Shown: piece by piece, positions 38,501 through 44,730 of the stretch | Layout of the letters: each line of letters begins with the position of its first letter | Position numbering within the stretch: position 1 is the first letter of the stretch | NCBI RefSeq assembly: GCF_019924925.1 | Contig: NC_067224.1 | Span: forward strand, 21,049,001 to 21,113,000 | Direction of reading: 5' to 3' | Length of the DNA: 64,000 nt | Origin: Ctenopharyngodon idella | Lineage: Eukaryota; Chordata; Actinopteri; Cypriniformes; Xenocyprididae | Notes under the pieces: model-generated | The model's input: only the letters and a program-made list of their open reading frames with translations | The model's database searches: none | Told to the model about the DNA's origin: nothing | Translations under genes and position numbers: made by a program

Positions 38501-39004
38501 TTTTTGGTTTGTTTGGGTTTTGTTTTTTTGTTTTTTTAGGTTTGGTTTGGGTTTTGTTTGTTTTTGTTTTGTTTGTTTTTTAGGTTTGGTTTGGGTTTTT
38601 GTTTGGTTTGGGGTTTTTGTTTGTTTTGTTTGGTTTTTGGTTTGTTTTTTGGTTTGTTTTTTTGTTTTTGTTTGGTTTGGTTTGGGGTTTGGGTTTTTGT
38701 TTTGTTTTTGTTTGGTTTGGTTATGTTTTTTTGCTTGGGTTTTTTTGTTGTTGTTTGTGATTTAGAAATTTTGTGTTGAATAATCTTTAAAAAGTCTTGA
38801 TAATTAATATGACTATAATTTCAGTGACTAAATCATTTTCAGCTGGTTTTCAGTGTTTCACAATTTATTGCCCCTTCCCTCAGGTGCAGTCGCTTTCAGT
38901 CAGAGATCAAGCGGCTGAAAATCTCCTCTCCTGTGCGTGTGTGTCAGAACTGTTACTACAACCTGCAGCATGAGCGGGGCTCTGAAGAAAGCCCAAGAAA
39001 CTAG
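931..39004 (+). CDS. wdfy3: WD repeat and FYVE domain-containing protein 3 (ALFY), 3' portion, 53 exons
   Basis: ALFY is a very large cytoplasmic scaffold that links ubiquitin/p62-positive aggregates to the LC3/GABARAP autophagy machinery and binds PI3P through its FYVE finger (known family biology). I recognised it from continuous similarity to remembered vertebrate WDFY3: ConA-like domain, PH-BEACH, BEACH, WD40 and FYVE in the expected order. The 53 exons are listed in the block entries below. Their lengths sum to 8,128 nt; the first base completes a codon begun in an upstream exon, and the rest is 2,709 codons including the TAG at 39002-39004. All junction phases agree, with no frameshift or internal stop, so the gene looks functional. 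WDFY4, the closest paralogue, is less likely because a complete FYVE cysteine set is present. The N-terminal part (roughly 800 residues) lies left of the window. Confidence 0.95.
1287..1895 (+). mobile_element. Short non-autonomous DNA transposon, family A, interrupted copy
   Basis: The left end reads tacactacagttcaaac followed by ggtcagtaag; the right end reads aatcttacctaccaac, its imperfect inverted counterpart. The body contains the recurring segments 'atgatttctgaaggatca' and 'ttgatcaaataaatgcagcc', shared with at least eight other places in the window. About 200 bp near 1411-1600 do not match the other copies and look like a secondary insertion. No protein is encoded, so it is called MITE-like. 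The family name is not asserted. Confidence 0.7.
5897..5929. repeat. (CA)n microsatellite
   Basis: A run of CA dinucleotides in wdfy3 intron 4. Confidence 0.95.
6109..7060. mobile_element. Probable DNA-transposon remnant with 'gatgcaccgatacc' end
   Basis: The left side (about 6109-6185) carries gatgcaccgatacc, gagtaccgatac and ctcgccgatac. The right side (about 7008-7055) carries gtatcggtc, ggtatcggg and cgagtacaagtac, which are inverted versions of the same words. A GC-rich internal block (6730-6860, many gcgcgc) and a poly-T stretch (6203-6236) separate them. This resembles fish hAT-type repeats whose termini read 'agggatgcaccgatacc' (from memory). The right terminus looks truncated and no target-site duplication was found. 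The 113-residue open frame inside (6870-7208) has no recognisable protein similarity. Confidence 0.5.
8170..8575 (+). mobile_element. Family A MITE-like copy, plus orientation
   Basis: Shares 'gcaccaaataagcatat', 'tgatttctgaaggatcatg' and 'aatcaaagaaatgcagcctta' with the other family A copies. It contains a 22-nt poly-T run. The boundaries are approximate; it lies in wdfy3 intron 5. Confidence 0.65.
9822..10050 (+). mobile_element. Family A MITE-like copy, 3' half
   Basis: Starts within 'gctgctgaaaattcagcttt' and runs through 'ttgatcaaataaatgcagcc' to an end reading aatcttaccaatcccaaat, the family right terminus. The left half is missing. It is in wdfy3 intron 5, some 270 bp before exon 6. 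Confidence 0.65.
10319..12945 (+). CDS. wdfy3: wdfy3 exons 6-9: concanavalin-A-like domain
   Basis: Exons: 10319-10537, 10908-11089, 12394-12625, 12785-12945. The translation contains GLSYSTWFCVERF (exon 6), GQWHHLVLVMSKGMLKNS and LYIDGQ (exon 7), VSTVYSYIGTPPAQRQLS (exon 8) and VRKVYNKLDSKAIAKQ-type sequence, here IRKVYNKLDSKAIAKQ (exon 9). 'STWFC...' followed by 'QWHHLVLV' and 'LYIDGQ' is the jelly-roll signature that BEACH proteins carry upstream of their helical repeats. Exon 6 ends ...cag gcc tac g and must be joined to tg gat gac; only a GC donor at 10538-10539 (gcaagt) gives an open frame, producing ...AYVDDFSEESSF. Exon 9 begins with gtaaag, which itself looks like a donor. Confidence 0.93.
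11719..12262. mobile_element. Repeat with 'ccctgtttacacctgg' inverted ends (family C)
   Basis: The left end reads agaccctgtttacacctgg followed by gcattttggtagatt. The reverse complement of the right end (12262 inward) reads cggtttacacctgatatt followed by gcattttggttgac, so about 50 bp at the ends are inverted repeats. A second left-like word lies inside at about 12174. It occupies most of wdfy3 intron 7. I infer a non-autonomous DNA element; the class is unknown. Confidence 0.55.
13335..13815 (-). mobile_element. Family A MITE-like copy, minus orientation, with nested insertion
   Basis: The flanks (13335-13370 and 13525-13815) match family A in reverse: 'tcattctaatatgctgattt', 'acagttgtgctgcttaatat', and an end reading ccccccaacttttga. 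Between about 13368 and 13520 lies unrelated repeat sequence beginning ttcaattcacatttatttg and containing 'tagcgcttttcacaat', a motif I recall as abundant in cyprinid genomes. That piece therefore inserted into an older family A copy. Confidence 0.6.
14240..14256. repeat. (C)17 homopolymer
   Basis: Seventeen consecutive C residues, 64 bp upstream of wdfy3 exon 10, in an otherwise AT-rich intron. Confidence 0.95.
14321..16295 (+). CDS. wdfy3: wdfy3 exons 10-13
   Basis: Exons: 14321-14432, 14572-14762, 15251-15403, 16222-16295, about 177 residues. Landmarks: HESATPVKLVHNAVGHLNG (exon 10), YIGGAAAILGLVAMASDVEG and NPLASKEMERIKGYQ (exon 11), LNSHILHLTFSLVGTVDSGH and IIPNSTAFQDLLCDFE (exon 12), VWLHAPYELHLSLFEHFIEL (exon 13). 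The block follows the ConA-like domain and is very strongly conserved in WDFY3. It is alpha-helical scaffold with no catalytic motif. Intron 13 (16296-18132) contains a 777-bp foldback element. Confidence 0.94.
15594..16110. mobile_element. Second repeat of the 'gtttac...ggtgtaaatg' type (family C-like)
   Basis: The left part contains ctgtttactgg, 'tagctatccgatcgtgaaag' and caggtgtaaatg. The right part repeats gtgtaaatgg and tagctatccgatca before gcatggtgacc. Word sharing with 11719-12262 is partial. It occupies most of intron 12. Boundaries are approximate. Confidence 0.4.
16402..17178. mobile_element. Foldback element (family B), 777 bp, both arms present
   Basis: The left end reads aaagggttagttcaccc and the right end reads gggtgaactaaccctttaa, exact inverted counterparts over the outer 16 or more bases. 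Inverted similarity continues inward for most of each ~380-bp arm; for example 'cggccatcactagatattg' in the right arm mirrors caatatctaatgatggccg in the left. It encodes nothing. Transcripts of wdfy3 intron 13 would carry a long imperfect hairpin. Confidence 0.85.
17845..17970 (-). mobile_element. Family A MITE-like fragment, minus orientation
   Basis: Contains 'ataaatgtcttaatgtttc', 'ttgatcaatttaatgaatc', and an end reading aatcttactgacatgaact. It matches the left half of family A in reverse. Confidence 0.55.
18133..21629 (+). CDS. wdfy3: wdfy3 exons 14-20: helical (DUF4704-type) repeat region
   Basis: Exons: 18133-18294, 18559-18653, 18898-19018, 19381-19598, 19763-19953, 21036-21164, 21450-21629, about 365 residues. 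Landmarks: LREFQLIPKLLLTLRDQSLS (14), FAVCEKFVIMENTNEEK (15), GGLLSSNLILLRNRLLDILL (16), FKEGLSGGGWLDHTDSVLTN (17), GRSAGGRSTVREINRDACHF (18), FDLDSIWTFIFGVPASSATV (19), REYPVTLMQFFRYLYHNIPD (20). This is the alpha-helical segment typical of long BEACH proteins between the ConA-like and PH-BEACH domains. Exon 19 reads VVIHNMC, whereas the human sequence as I recall it has two extra residues (VVSSIHNVC), compatible with an alternative splice boundary. Intron 18 (19954-21035) contains a (GT)n tract and AT-rich repeats. Confidence 0.93.
20046..20359. repeat. Interspersed repeat running into a (GT)n microsatellite
   Basis: The segment 20046-20292 (words such as 'ttttggggacaaatttgta' and 'ggtaggtttaggggtaggg') is of a type I recall as widespread in cyprinid introns next to CA/GT repeats. 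It is followed by acgtgtgtttgtgtg and a clean (GT)n run to 20359. Boundaries of the interspersed part are approximate. Confidence 0.55.
21735..26487 (+). CDS. wdfy3: wdfy3 exons 21-29: C-terminal helical region before PH-BEACH
   Basis: Exons: 21735-21968, 22169-22268, 23189-23349, 23851-24080, 25102-25211, 25386-25568, 25733-25890, 25996-26073, 26260-26487, about 494 residues. Landmarks: NRSQSEYCNVGNKTYLTNHP (21), QQKEFQSYILDSVMEQLLAA (22), NVFYFTQRVVDKLWQGMFNK (23), KTVPQQVTLLDSLRVLTVNR (24), VEGFGLEAEARMTTWHVA (25), GRQLLLKAVNRVWTELMHSK (26), SRVSSGFGLSKLTGSRRSKK (27), QWMFTHIAVVRDLVAMQYKE (28), RERGLWGPPIGSHLDKFQLD (29). Exon 21 opens with gtgagt directly after ttttttctcag. The acceptor of exon 26 is preceded by a (GT)n run with no pyrimidine tract. 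Exon 29 ends in phase 0, so exon 30 can be included or skipped without a frame change. Confidence 0.93.
22325..22400. mobile_element. Fragment of foldback family B
   Basis: Contains 'ctgtcatttactcaccctca' and ttgttccaacctgt, which match the left arm of family B elements. The outer terminus and right arm are missing. Confidence 0.5.
22443..22812 (+). mobile_element. hAT-like short element, 370 bp, with perfect 8-bp target duplication
   Basis: The left end reads cagtaattctcagcc and the right end reads ggttgagaaccactg, whose reverse complement is cagtggttctcaacc. Flanking bases are ccatattt at 22435-22442 and ccatattt again at 22813-22820, an exact 8-bp duplication as expected for hAT insertion. 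A second copy lies at 29874-30167. No open frame is present, so it is non-autonomous. It sits in wdfy3 intron 22. Confidence 0.85.
23437..23487. repeat. (AT)n microsatellite
   Basis: An uninterrupted AT run in wdfy3 intron 23. Confidence 0.95.
23670..23721. repeat. (CT)n microsatellite
   Basis: An uninterrupted CT run in wdfy3 intron 23, about 130 bp before exon 24. The acceptor has its own separate pyrimidine tract (tttgttttgttttttcag). Confidence 0.95.
24081..25101. other. wdfy3 intron 24, AT-rich
   Basis: The middle (about 24230-24650) is degenerate A/T-rich sequence with many aaataaat and agataaat words and no recognised element. The last 400 bp are of ordinary composition. No exon, RNA gene or clear element was seen. 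Confidence 0.5.
25331..25383. repeat. (GT)n microsatellite abutting the exon 26 acceptor
   Basis: The TG-rich run ends directly in gtgtgtcag, the 3' splice site of exon 26 at 25386. It replaces the usual polypyrimidine tract. Confidence 0.9.
27581..27631 (+). CDS. wdfy3: wdfy3 exon 30: 51-nt candidate cassette exon
   Basis: This small exon is inferred from a strong acceptor (ccctttttag), a strong donor (cag then gtacag), and a 17-codon open frame, NHSQVPLLGAVVNIPVQ, in phase 0 on both sides. It lies between exon 29 (ends ...PNASTQ) and exon 31 (starts KPVRYRRA). Human WDFY3, as I recall it, has about 20 extra residues here, of different sequence, before KKPARYRRA, so a linker is expected at this place. 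The short length makes chance occurrence possible, and the exon could be alternative or spurious. Confidence 0.5.
28632..29271 (+). CDS. wdfy3: wdfy3 exons 31-32: acidic linker before PH-BEACH
   Basis: Exons: 28632-28800 and 29111-29271, about 110 residues. Exon 31 reads KPVRYRRAISYDSKEYYMRL, then a variable stretch and QEPEHGEDTIARVKG. Exon 32 reads GLVKAPLKRSRSTADGADED, then an acidic, glutamine-rich segment, and ends TDNTTLLRLLEEGEK. Composition suggests a flexible linker. The junctions are phase 0, 1 and 0. No catalytic or binding residue can be assigned. Confidence 0.92.
29558..31388 (+). CDS. wdfy3: wdfy3 exons 33-36: PH-BEACH domain
   Basis: Exons: 29558-29706, 30205-30325, 30435-30520, 31308-31388, about 146 residues. 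The sequence GLLLFGKEHFYVIDGFTMTV, IPRGARQSKSQLKRTCSIFA, YEDIREVHKRRYLLQ and VEVFSGDGRNYLLAFQKGVR is the PH-like domain that packs against BEACH in this family. In WDFY3 this region is reported to contribute to p62/SQSTM1 interaction (family knowledge). The acceptor of exon 34 lies only 29 bp beyond the target duplication of a hAT-like insertion. Confidence 0.95.
29874..30167 (+). mobile_element. Second hAT-like short element, adjacent to exon 34
   Basis: The left end reads caatttttctcagcc and the right end gtttgagaatcactg, aligning with the copy at 22443-22812 over the termini and much of the body (for example tgctgtaatgact and ttattaatataagtcatcct). Flanking octamers are atctagtg and ctttagtg (6 of 8 identical), consistent with a decayed target duplication. 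The copy ends 37 bp upstream of wdfy3 exon 34. Confidence 0.75.
30868..31080 (-). mobile_element. Family A MITE-like copy, minus orientation, truncated
   Basis: Starts with a right terminus (tacctttccaaactttgggg followed by cgataag) and includes 'catctcttacgctcacag' and a reversed 'ttgatcacaaatacagt' segment. The left half is missing. It lies in wdfy3 intron 35. Confidence 0.6.
31478..33825 (+). CDS. wdfy3: wdfy3 exons 37-44: BEACH domain
   Basis: Exons: 31478-31532, 31614-31733, 31924-32041, 32121-32227, 32578-32731, 32841-32932, 33132-33344, 33678-33825, about 336 residues. The BEACH fold is clear from RGEISNFQYLMHLNTLAGRS, DLMQYPVFPWILADFDSE, GETPAYHYGTHYSSAMIVAS, YLVRMEPFTQIFLRLQGGHF, FHSVREAWLSASKHNMADVK, ELIPEFFYLPEFL, GDVILPPWAKGDPREFIRVH and HEWIDLIFGYKQQGPPAVEA. 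BEACH has no known enzymatic activity; it forms a unit with PH-BEACH and supports vesicle and autophagy cargo interactions. Exon 44 carries the short basic linker KKPHPPKRVRSKS leading to the WD40 region. All eight exons are intact. Confidence 0.97.
34000..34032. repeat. (TA)n microsatellite
   Basis: A TA run in wdfy3 intron 44. Confidence 0.95.
34167..36732 (+). CDS. wdfy3: wdfy3 exons 45-49: WD40 repeats
   Basis: Exons: 34167-34321, 35183-35341, 35546-35725, 36360-36542, 36642-36732, about 256 residues. WD40 signatures: NPKLVITGGFSTAICVWETG (exon 46), ALLGHTDAVTCL with SGSRDRTCIIWDLNK and LRGHRAPVSALC (exon 47), GDIVSCAGTYIHVWSINGSP and VIVTGHSDGVVR (exon 48), continued FWRTEF in exon 49. 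The blades form a beta-propeller, implicated in ALFY binding of the ATG5-ATG12-ATG16L1 complex (family knowledge). The acceptor of exon 47 follows a (TATG)n run at 35510-35540. Confidence 0.96.
34545..34832 (-). mobile_element. Family A MITE-like copy, minus orientation
   Basis: Contains 'tcattctaatatgctgattt', 'gcagttgtgctgcttaatat' and 'tgatcaatttgatgcatcc', ending aagtcttactcaccccagac, the family terminus in reverse. It lies in wdfy3 intron 45. Confidence 0.65.
35075..35103. repeat. Poly-T tract
   Basis: A run of 29 T about 80 bp before wdfy3 exon 46. Confidence 0.9.
36931..37296 (+). CDS. wdfy3: wdfy3 exon 50: linker with LC3-interacting motif
   Basis: This single exon of 366 nt (122 residues) separates the main WD40 block from its last strands. 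It is rich in Ser, Pro and acidic residues (APDDDSSESEGEEASLSQDP) and contains SVDSGSDDSRRWSDTLSIDE. At 37143-37154 the residues FVFV follow DEKDG and precede NYSEG. This fits the aromatic-x-x-hydrophobic LIR core and aligns with FIFV of human ALFY, reported to bind GABARAP/LC3. Low complexity near the 3' end (SQPHSAPSHGPVPQPLQPS) suggests disorder. The motif supports conserved autophagy function. Confidence 0.95.
37716..39004 (+). CDS. wdfy3: wdfy3 exons 51-53: final WD strand and FYVE finger
   Basis: Exons: 37716-37827, 37987-38184, 38884-39004. Exon 51 reads GYRWERQLVFRSKLTMHTAF; exon 52 completes a WD-like blade (LVGDGRGRVFSWSVSDQ). The FYVE finger follows: WVKD, then four Cys pairs (CSGC, CRNC, CQKC, CQNC), the basic RRHHCRNCG motif and PVRVC. 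All eight zinc ligands are present, which supports PI3P binding on autophagic membranes. The protein ends QHERGSEESPRN with TAG at 39002-39004. Intron 52 contains a 460-bp, nearly pure G/T tract. Confidence 0.97.
38296..38757 (+). repeat. G/T-only low-complexity tract, about 460 bp
   Basis: Degenerate tandem units of the type tttgg, ttttg and tttggg run almost without A or C on the plus strand, in wdfy3 intron 52. It looks like an expanded and decayed pentanucleotide satellite. Long open frames through it encode only Phe, Val, Leu, Gly, Trp and Cys and are artefacts. Confidence 0.9.
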
Positions 39005-41330
39005 ATCACCCTCACCCTGCATCACATGCCCAAAGCTCAAAATGCCAACCACCCTCAAAAAACCCATTTCACCTCTCCCCGTGCAAAATCCCATTGGTAA
39101 ATCACTGACGTAGACCAAAATGGGATCTCTAATGCTCATAATTTCATATATCGCAGAAGTGTGAACATTAAAGAGAAATGATTGTTAGTTTACTTTTCCA
39201 TTCATGCGTTTTCTTTTGCAGTATGCTCCGTCATCTCATTCGCACCATCCACAGTCAGCAATGTTTAGATTTTAGAAAAAGCAATGCGTATATAAAACGC
39301 TTCCTGATCAAACGAGATGACATTTGTTTATATTGTAAATACTTACAATGGCATTTTTAACTAGAAACAGTGAAACAAAAAAGTCATTATTAAGAGAAAA
39401 AAAAAGAAATGAAAACAACACATTGCTTGTAATATAGTATTACAGTATGTTAAAAATCACTCTTGGCTTTAAAAGAACAAAAATGTGAGTGTGTGTGTGT
39501 GTAGTCAATGTCACAAGTCACAGCATCCCAGCGGGAATAATATTGGGGACTATGAATGTTGATAAATGTTTGTGGGTTGACATTACTAGCTTGTCTAGTT
39601 ATGCAAATGCTTAATTATTATGTTTGTTTTATATGTTCTGTTGAAGTGTTGCCCACAGTATCAGCCAGTTGCCATAGACAGAGTTTTTTGGTTTAAATTT
39701 TGTTGCCAAACTGCCTTGATTTGTAATTACTATCATATGTTTTAACAGTATAGGTCAGTGAAAGTATGTAAATGTTGAATTTAGATTAAAGACTGAAGAT
39801 TTTTACCACTTTAAATCATTTTTTTAAATGACAGGATTCATTCAACCTTTAAATGATTCCACCACCTTTTTATATATGTTTCAAAGACAGAAAGTCAGTT
39901 GAAAGACTATAATATGAAACAAGTGTCAAGAGTTCATACACGTTTCATATGGGATGTTTTGCCTCTGTAAATTTTACTGTGGGACTTCTCTGACAGTCCT
40001 TAATGCAATTCTTTATCTGTTATTCATAACTAATATGACTTAAATGATACTTTCTAACACTAGCTTTGTTTTTTACTTTTTCGCTATTTTCTTATTCTTA
40101 AAATCTCAATTTGAACCGTTTGCGATGTTGCACCAGTTTAAACATCTGTAGATTATGAAAGCAATAGTTACTGATGTTTTCACTCCACATACATTTGATG
40201 AGAGACTGTAGCTTGAAAGTTATCATGTGTAAAGAAAAAGGGATTTAACACTTTTTGGAGGACTGGAAGCCTAGTTTCTCCGTACCTTAGGCAAGACTAG
40301 GAAATAGAAAGTCTGTTGTTTCATCTGTTCCTTTTTTGTTTGTTTGTTTTTTGATTTTTTTTTTTTTTTTTGATACTGTGGGCAATACCTATCAAAAGTG
40401 CTGCTTTTATTAATAGAGAGAATTTCTTTCTTTCTTTAAACTGTCTGACACAACTTTTAAAAAGATGAAAAAATTGTTACAGTTGCAGTTGTTTTATTCA
40501 CTGTTATATGATTTCCGTACAGCCTAATATGCACTCATTATAGTTGAATTATTCTGTATTAATGTACTGTAATTCAGTGTGCAATCATAACATCACAAAG
40601 CTGTTGGGATTTTGCTGTCGACAAGCAGCTCAAAGATCAAACGGCTATATCAATCTGAAATTATTTTTGCACCTTGACATGTAGATGAGACAAAGACATG
40701 GAGTTTTATCAGATGCATTTTTTAAGTTGTGGGCTATTATTTTGAACGGGTGCATTTCTTTACAGTAAGATGAACTGTACAAAGTATTTATGCAATTATA
40801 AAGTTTTCTTTTATATGATTTTTTTTTTTTTTTTTTTTTGTAATTTCTCAGCAAGTTTGGTTACTTGTTGCATGTCTAACACAACTGACTTTGTGTGTCA
40901 GTGTATTGTACATGTTTTGGCATTGTTTTATTTGTTTTTTCTTTCTTTGGCTCATTTTTTATGGCATTATCTAACGAGTCGATCCTGAAGGTTTTGTGTA
41001 CAGTTTTAGGCGGATATACAGAGAACATGTCCCATGATTCTGGAATGACTTTTATATTCTATGTATGGATGTTGAGGACTGATCCAACTGATGAAATACA
41101 CACGGATTGTCCCTGTTTGGTGGTCTTGTGATAGACTGCATTACTACAGTATCTAGTGTGCAAAACTGTGGTAGCTGAATGTTCATTGTATATTTGTGTT
41201 GAAAAACAATTACATGAACCCCCTCCCCCCATAAATAACCCCTATACCTGTTATTATGACGCAATAGATATGGTACTCATACTTTTTAATTTAATTTCAA
41301 TTAAATACTTGCTGTTTACCACCACCAGTG
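39005..41330 (+). other. wdfy3: Probable wdfy3 3'UTR
   Basis: No coding potential was found after the TAG at 39004 and no splice acceptor is needed. An attaaa hexamer at 41300-41305 is followed by a GT/T-rich stretch (gagtttttttctgtc from 41340), a plausible poly(A) site about 2.3 kb after the stop. Other sites, such as aataaa near 41917, cannot be excluded. The stretch includes poly-T runs at about 40357-40371 and 40818-40840. Confidence 0.5.
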
Positions 41331-41973
41331 TCCTCAAATGAGTTTTTTTCTGTCTTCATGTATAAAGTATAAAATGTTGTAGGCCAGGAACTTTGTTATA
41401 AATAGAAAGACTTTAGAAAATGTATATATAGGACAAATGTGGTGATTTCACACTTTTTAAATTGAACAAACTGGATCAAAGCTGTTGAATACATAGTGTT
41501 TAATCAAGACAGCATTCATTGTGCTTGGAAACTCATGTTTGTCCTGATCACTAAGTTACAACAAAGCCCGGTATTAAGTCTCTGATAAAAGCGCTGAGGT
41601 GTTTGATGACTGGTCTCCAGGAACACTGCTGAACGCTCATTTGTCTGAGAAACGATCCATTCTAGTGAAACATGAATCCTTCAGACTTCTTGCAACATGC
41701 ATGTTTAAATTTGTGTGTCCAGTAAACCACTCCACTGTATTGAGAAAGCAAGTGGGAGACAGTGTTGCAATCTGAATAATGTTCTAAAACCACACATCTG
41801 CTATGGCACTTTATAATATCCTTTTTACTACAGTGTTAAAAATACAAATTAATTCATGTATATATGATCTAAAATACAATACAGCATCATGACATTTCTA
41901 TTTGAATACACAAATTAATAAAAGTAAACTAAATTGCTGTTTTGTGTGTACACCAATGACCTACATAAATATA

Positions 41974-43108
41974 CACCGATCAGGCATAACATTATGACCA
42001 CCTTCCTAATATTGTGTTGGTCCTCCTTTTGCTGCCAAAACAGCCCTGACCCGTCGAGGCATGGACTCCACTAGACCCCTGAAGGTGTGCTGTGGTATCT
42101 GGCACAAGATGTTAGCACCAGATCTTAAGTGCGAGGTGGGGCCTTCATGGATCCGACTTGTTTGTTCAGCACATCCCACAGATGATCGATTGGATTGAGA
42201 TCTGGGAAATTTGGAGGCCAAACTCATTGTTGTGCTCCTCAAACCATTCCTGAACCATTTTTACTTTGTGGCAGGACGCATTATCCTGCTGAAAGAGGCC
42301 ACAGCCACCAAGGAATGCCATTTCCATGAAAGGATGTACATGGTCTGCAACAGTGCTTAGGTAGGTGGCACGTGTCAAAGTAACATCCACGTGGATGGCA
42401 GGAACCAATGTTTCCCAGCAGAACATCACACTGCCTCCGCCGGCTTGCCTTCTTCTCATAGTGCATCCTGGTGCCATGTGTTCCCCAGGTAAGCAATGCA
42501 CACGCACTCGGCCATCCAAGATGTAAAAGAAAACGTGATTCATCAGACCAGGCCAACTTCTTCCATTGCTCCGTGGTCCAGTTCTGATGCTCACGTGCTT
42601 ACTGTTGCCGCTTTTGGAGGTGGACAGGGGTCAGCATAGGCATCCTGACTGGTCTGTGGCTATGCAGCCCCATACGCAACAAACTGCCATGCACCGTGTA
42701 TTCTGACACCTTTCTATCAGAACCAGCATTAACATCTTGAGCAATTTGAGCTACAGTAGCTCGTCTGTTGGATCAGACCACACAGGCCTTCACGTGCATC
42801 AATGAGCCTTGGCCGCCCATGACCCTTTTGATAGATACTGACCACTGCAGACCAGGAACACCCCACAAGAGCTGCAGTTTTGGAGATGCTCTGACCCAGT
42901 TGTCCAGCCATCACAATTCGGCCCTTGTCAAACTCGCTCAAATCCTTACGCTTGCCCATTTTTTCCTGCTTCTAACACATCAACTTTGATGACAAAATGT
43001 TCAATTGCTGCCTAATATATCCCACCCACTAACAGGTGCCTTGATGAAGAGATAATCAGTGTTATTCACTTCACCTGTCAGTGGTCATAATGTTATGCCT
43101 AATCGGTG
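41974..43108 (-). mobile_element. Tc1-like transposon, degenerate, about 1.1 kb
   Basis: Ends read caccgatcaggcataacatt on the left and atgttatgcctaatcggtg on the right. They are near-perfect inverted repeats of about 27 bp, flanked by TA at 41972-41973 and 43109-43110, the target of Tc1/mariner insertion. A broken transposase is read on the minus strand. The element lies between wdfy3 and cds1, roughly 640 bp past the proposed wdfy3 poly(A) site. Confidence 0.9.
42006..42959 (-). pseudogene. Tc1-like transposase remnant
   Basis: Read on the minus strand it starts MGKRKDLSEFDKGRIVMAGQ at 42959, with the helix-turn-helix segment SISKTAALVGCSWSAVVSIY. Relative to intact relatives as I recall them, sequence is missing between IYQK and GHGRPRL, and the frame is then lost. 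Catalytic-core pieces follow in other frames: WSDESRFLLH, GEHMAPGC, GLFQQDNASCHKVKMVQEWF and, near 42006-42100, HTFRGLVESMPRRVRAVLAA. At least two frame changes make it inactive. Confidence 0.85.
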
Positions 43109-43110
43109 TA

Positions 43111-44266
43111 TATCTCTATTATAGATCAGTGGTGTACACAAACTCATAATGGTTGACATTGTAATAACTATAGCAAAGTTTTGGTAACTTGGCAGTAAAC
43201 AAGATACATGAATGCCAGAAATTTAACCCGACTGATGTTTTTTTTTTTAAAGACACATTATCTTCTGGCACTGCTTTATCATCTGGGCCTATTTGGTTGG
43301 CAATATTGATTGAATTCGGATATGGATTTCACTTGTAAGTGAACTCTGTGTATATACAGATAAACAGTGAAAAGACGTATTCATTGTAGCGGCAATGTGT
43401 ACATGGCCTAACTGCCATTACAAGACTAAAGTAAATATTACATTTCTTAGTATAACAGATCTTGCACTTTATTCATTCTGATCATTGATGAAAAAAAAAA
43501 TCACCTCATCCAAACACTTGTGTAAAATATTGTGTAAAAAATAAAAGTATTGTAAAAGTATTGTGTAAAAATATTATGAGGACAATATTTCGCTTCTGTT
43601 CACTCTTCCAAGGGGTGAAGTTCAGAAGAAAACAAGATGGTTCCATGCTTAGAGGGTACCAGAGAAAGCTATATACAGCATAAGTGAGAGTACTGTAAAT
43701 AATAAATAATGATCATTTGTTTCAAACCTGCATGATTTACTTTCTTTTGACTGTCTTAGTCATCATTCACTTTCACTATATGGGAAAAAGAGAGTGAAAG
43801 TGGCTGAGACTGTCATTTCATGTTAAACAAGAGAAAAGGGTTATACAAGTTTGGAACAACATGATGGTGAGTCAACGATGAGAACATTTTTACATGTGGA
43901 TACATGTAACAGTAATCTTTCTATTTCTGCATGCAAGTTACAGAAGACTTTTTTTTATTAAGATCAATTTACATATTTTCTTGTATCATACAGGTAAAAC
44001 AAGTTCTACAGACTACCTTTCTCAGAATAACAGATGTTTTTTATACATTTCTTATTTCTAGTAATTGCATTCAATGAGTCATAAAATATTTGTAGATCTC
44101 TACTGAAAAACTTAAAGGAGAACATAATAGACATTACTTTATATAAATGAAACTTCCCATGGGGAATTATTAACTTTAATGTGTTAATAATTATAGGAGA
44201 GCCAGTATACTGTAACAGTCCAAAAAAAAAAAAAAAAAGACTGTGTGGGAGTTTTAGGTTCAAGGT
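43111..44266. other. Intergenic spacer upstream of cds1
   Basis: AT-rich sequence with no exon, RNA gene or recognised element. A run of about 17 A lies at 44222-44239. Confidence 0.5.
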
Positions 44267-44730
44267 TACAAAAAGAGCATTGTGGTGAGATGTTTTGACT
44301 TCACAATATAGGCTACAAATGAACTCATAAGTTCATCATCAGGACGACTTCACATCATCAACAACATTCACAGAAAGTGTCCCATTTGGACTGTCGTAAG
44401 TTTGAGAAGTGAAGTGCGCTTAACTCCAACCGCAGAGTGGAGCAGTGTTTCCTCTTTATGTTGAGTCACTGAGTGAGTGAGTGAGAGAGGGAGAGAGAGA
44501 GAAAGAGGTTGGTCTGGTCTGTCACTTAACTAACAAAACAGCAGCATATCTGCGGGCATAAACAAATGCACGCAGGTTGTCTGTCCCTCCACCTGCCGCG
44601 GGAGACACTTTAATGGTCGCAGTCGGTTAAATTAACCGGATTACTGAGACTGACACGAACCCCGCTCTGCTTCATTTTAACGCGGACCTCCGACGATATC
44701 TATGTATAATTTAGACTGAAATAAGCAAAA
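44267..44730 (+). promoter_or_regulatory. cds1: Presumed cds1 promoter and 5'UTR
   Basis: Composition changes from AT-rich to a more GC/CpG-containing stretch (about 44575-44700, with ctgccgcggg and aacgcggacctccgac). A GA-rich run (gagtgagtgagtgagagagg) starts at 44470. The start ATG at 44731 has A at -3 and an in-frame TAA at 44722-44724, so coding cannot extend further upstream in this exon. No TATA box can be assigned with confidence. The transcription start is unknown. Confidence 0.45.

Noticed and set aside
38275..38765. Long plus-strand open frames (up to 158 residues) resembling a membrane protein
   Set aside because: They are read through a G/T-only low-complexity tract and contain almost only Phe, Val, Leu, Gly, Trp and Cys. 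Two overlapping frames are open simultaneously, as expected from composition.
42166..42594. 142-residue minus-strand open frame as a gene
   Set aside because: It is a piece of the broken Tc1-like transposase inside clear terminal inverted repeats.
44625..44638. HNF1-like near-palindrome 'ggttaaattaacc' in the cds1 5' region
   Set aside because: The spacing is shorter than the usual HNF1 consensus, and a single AT-rich near-palindrome is not sufficient evidence for a binding site.
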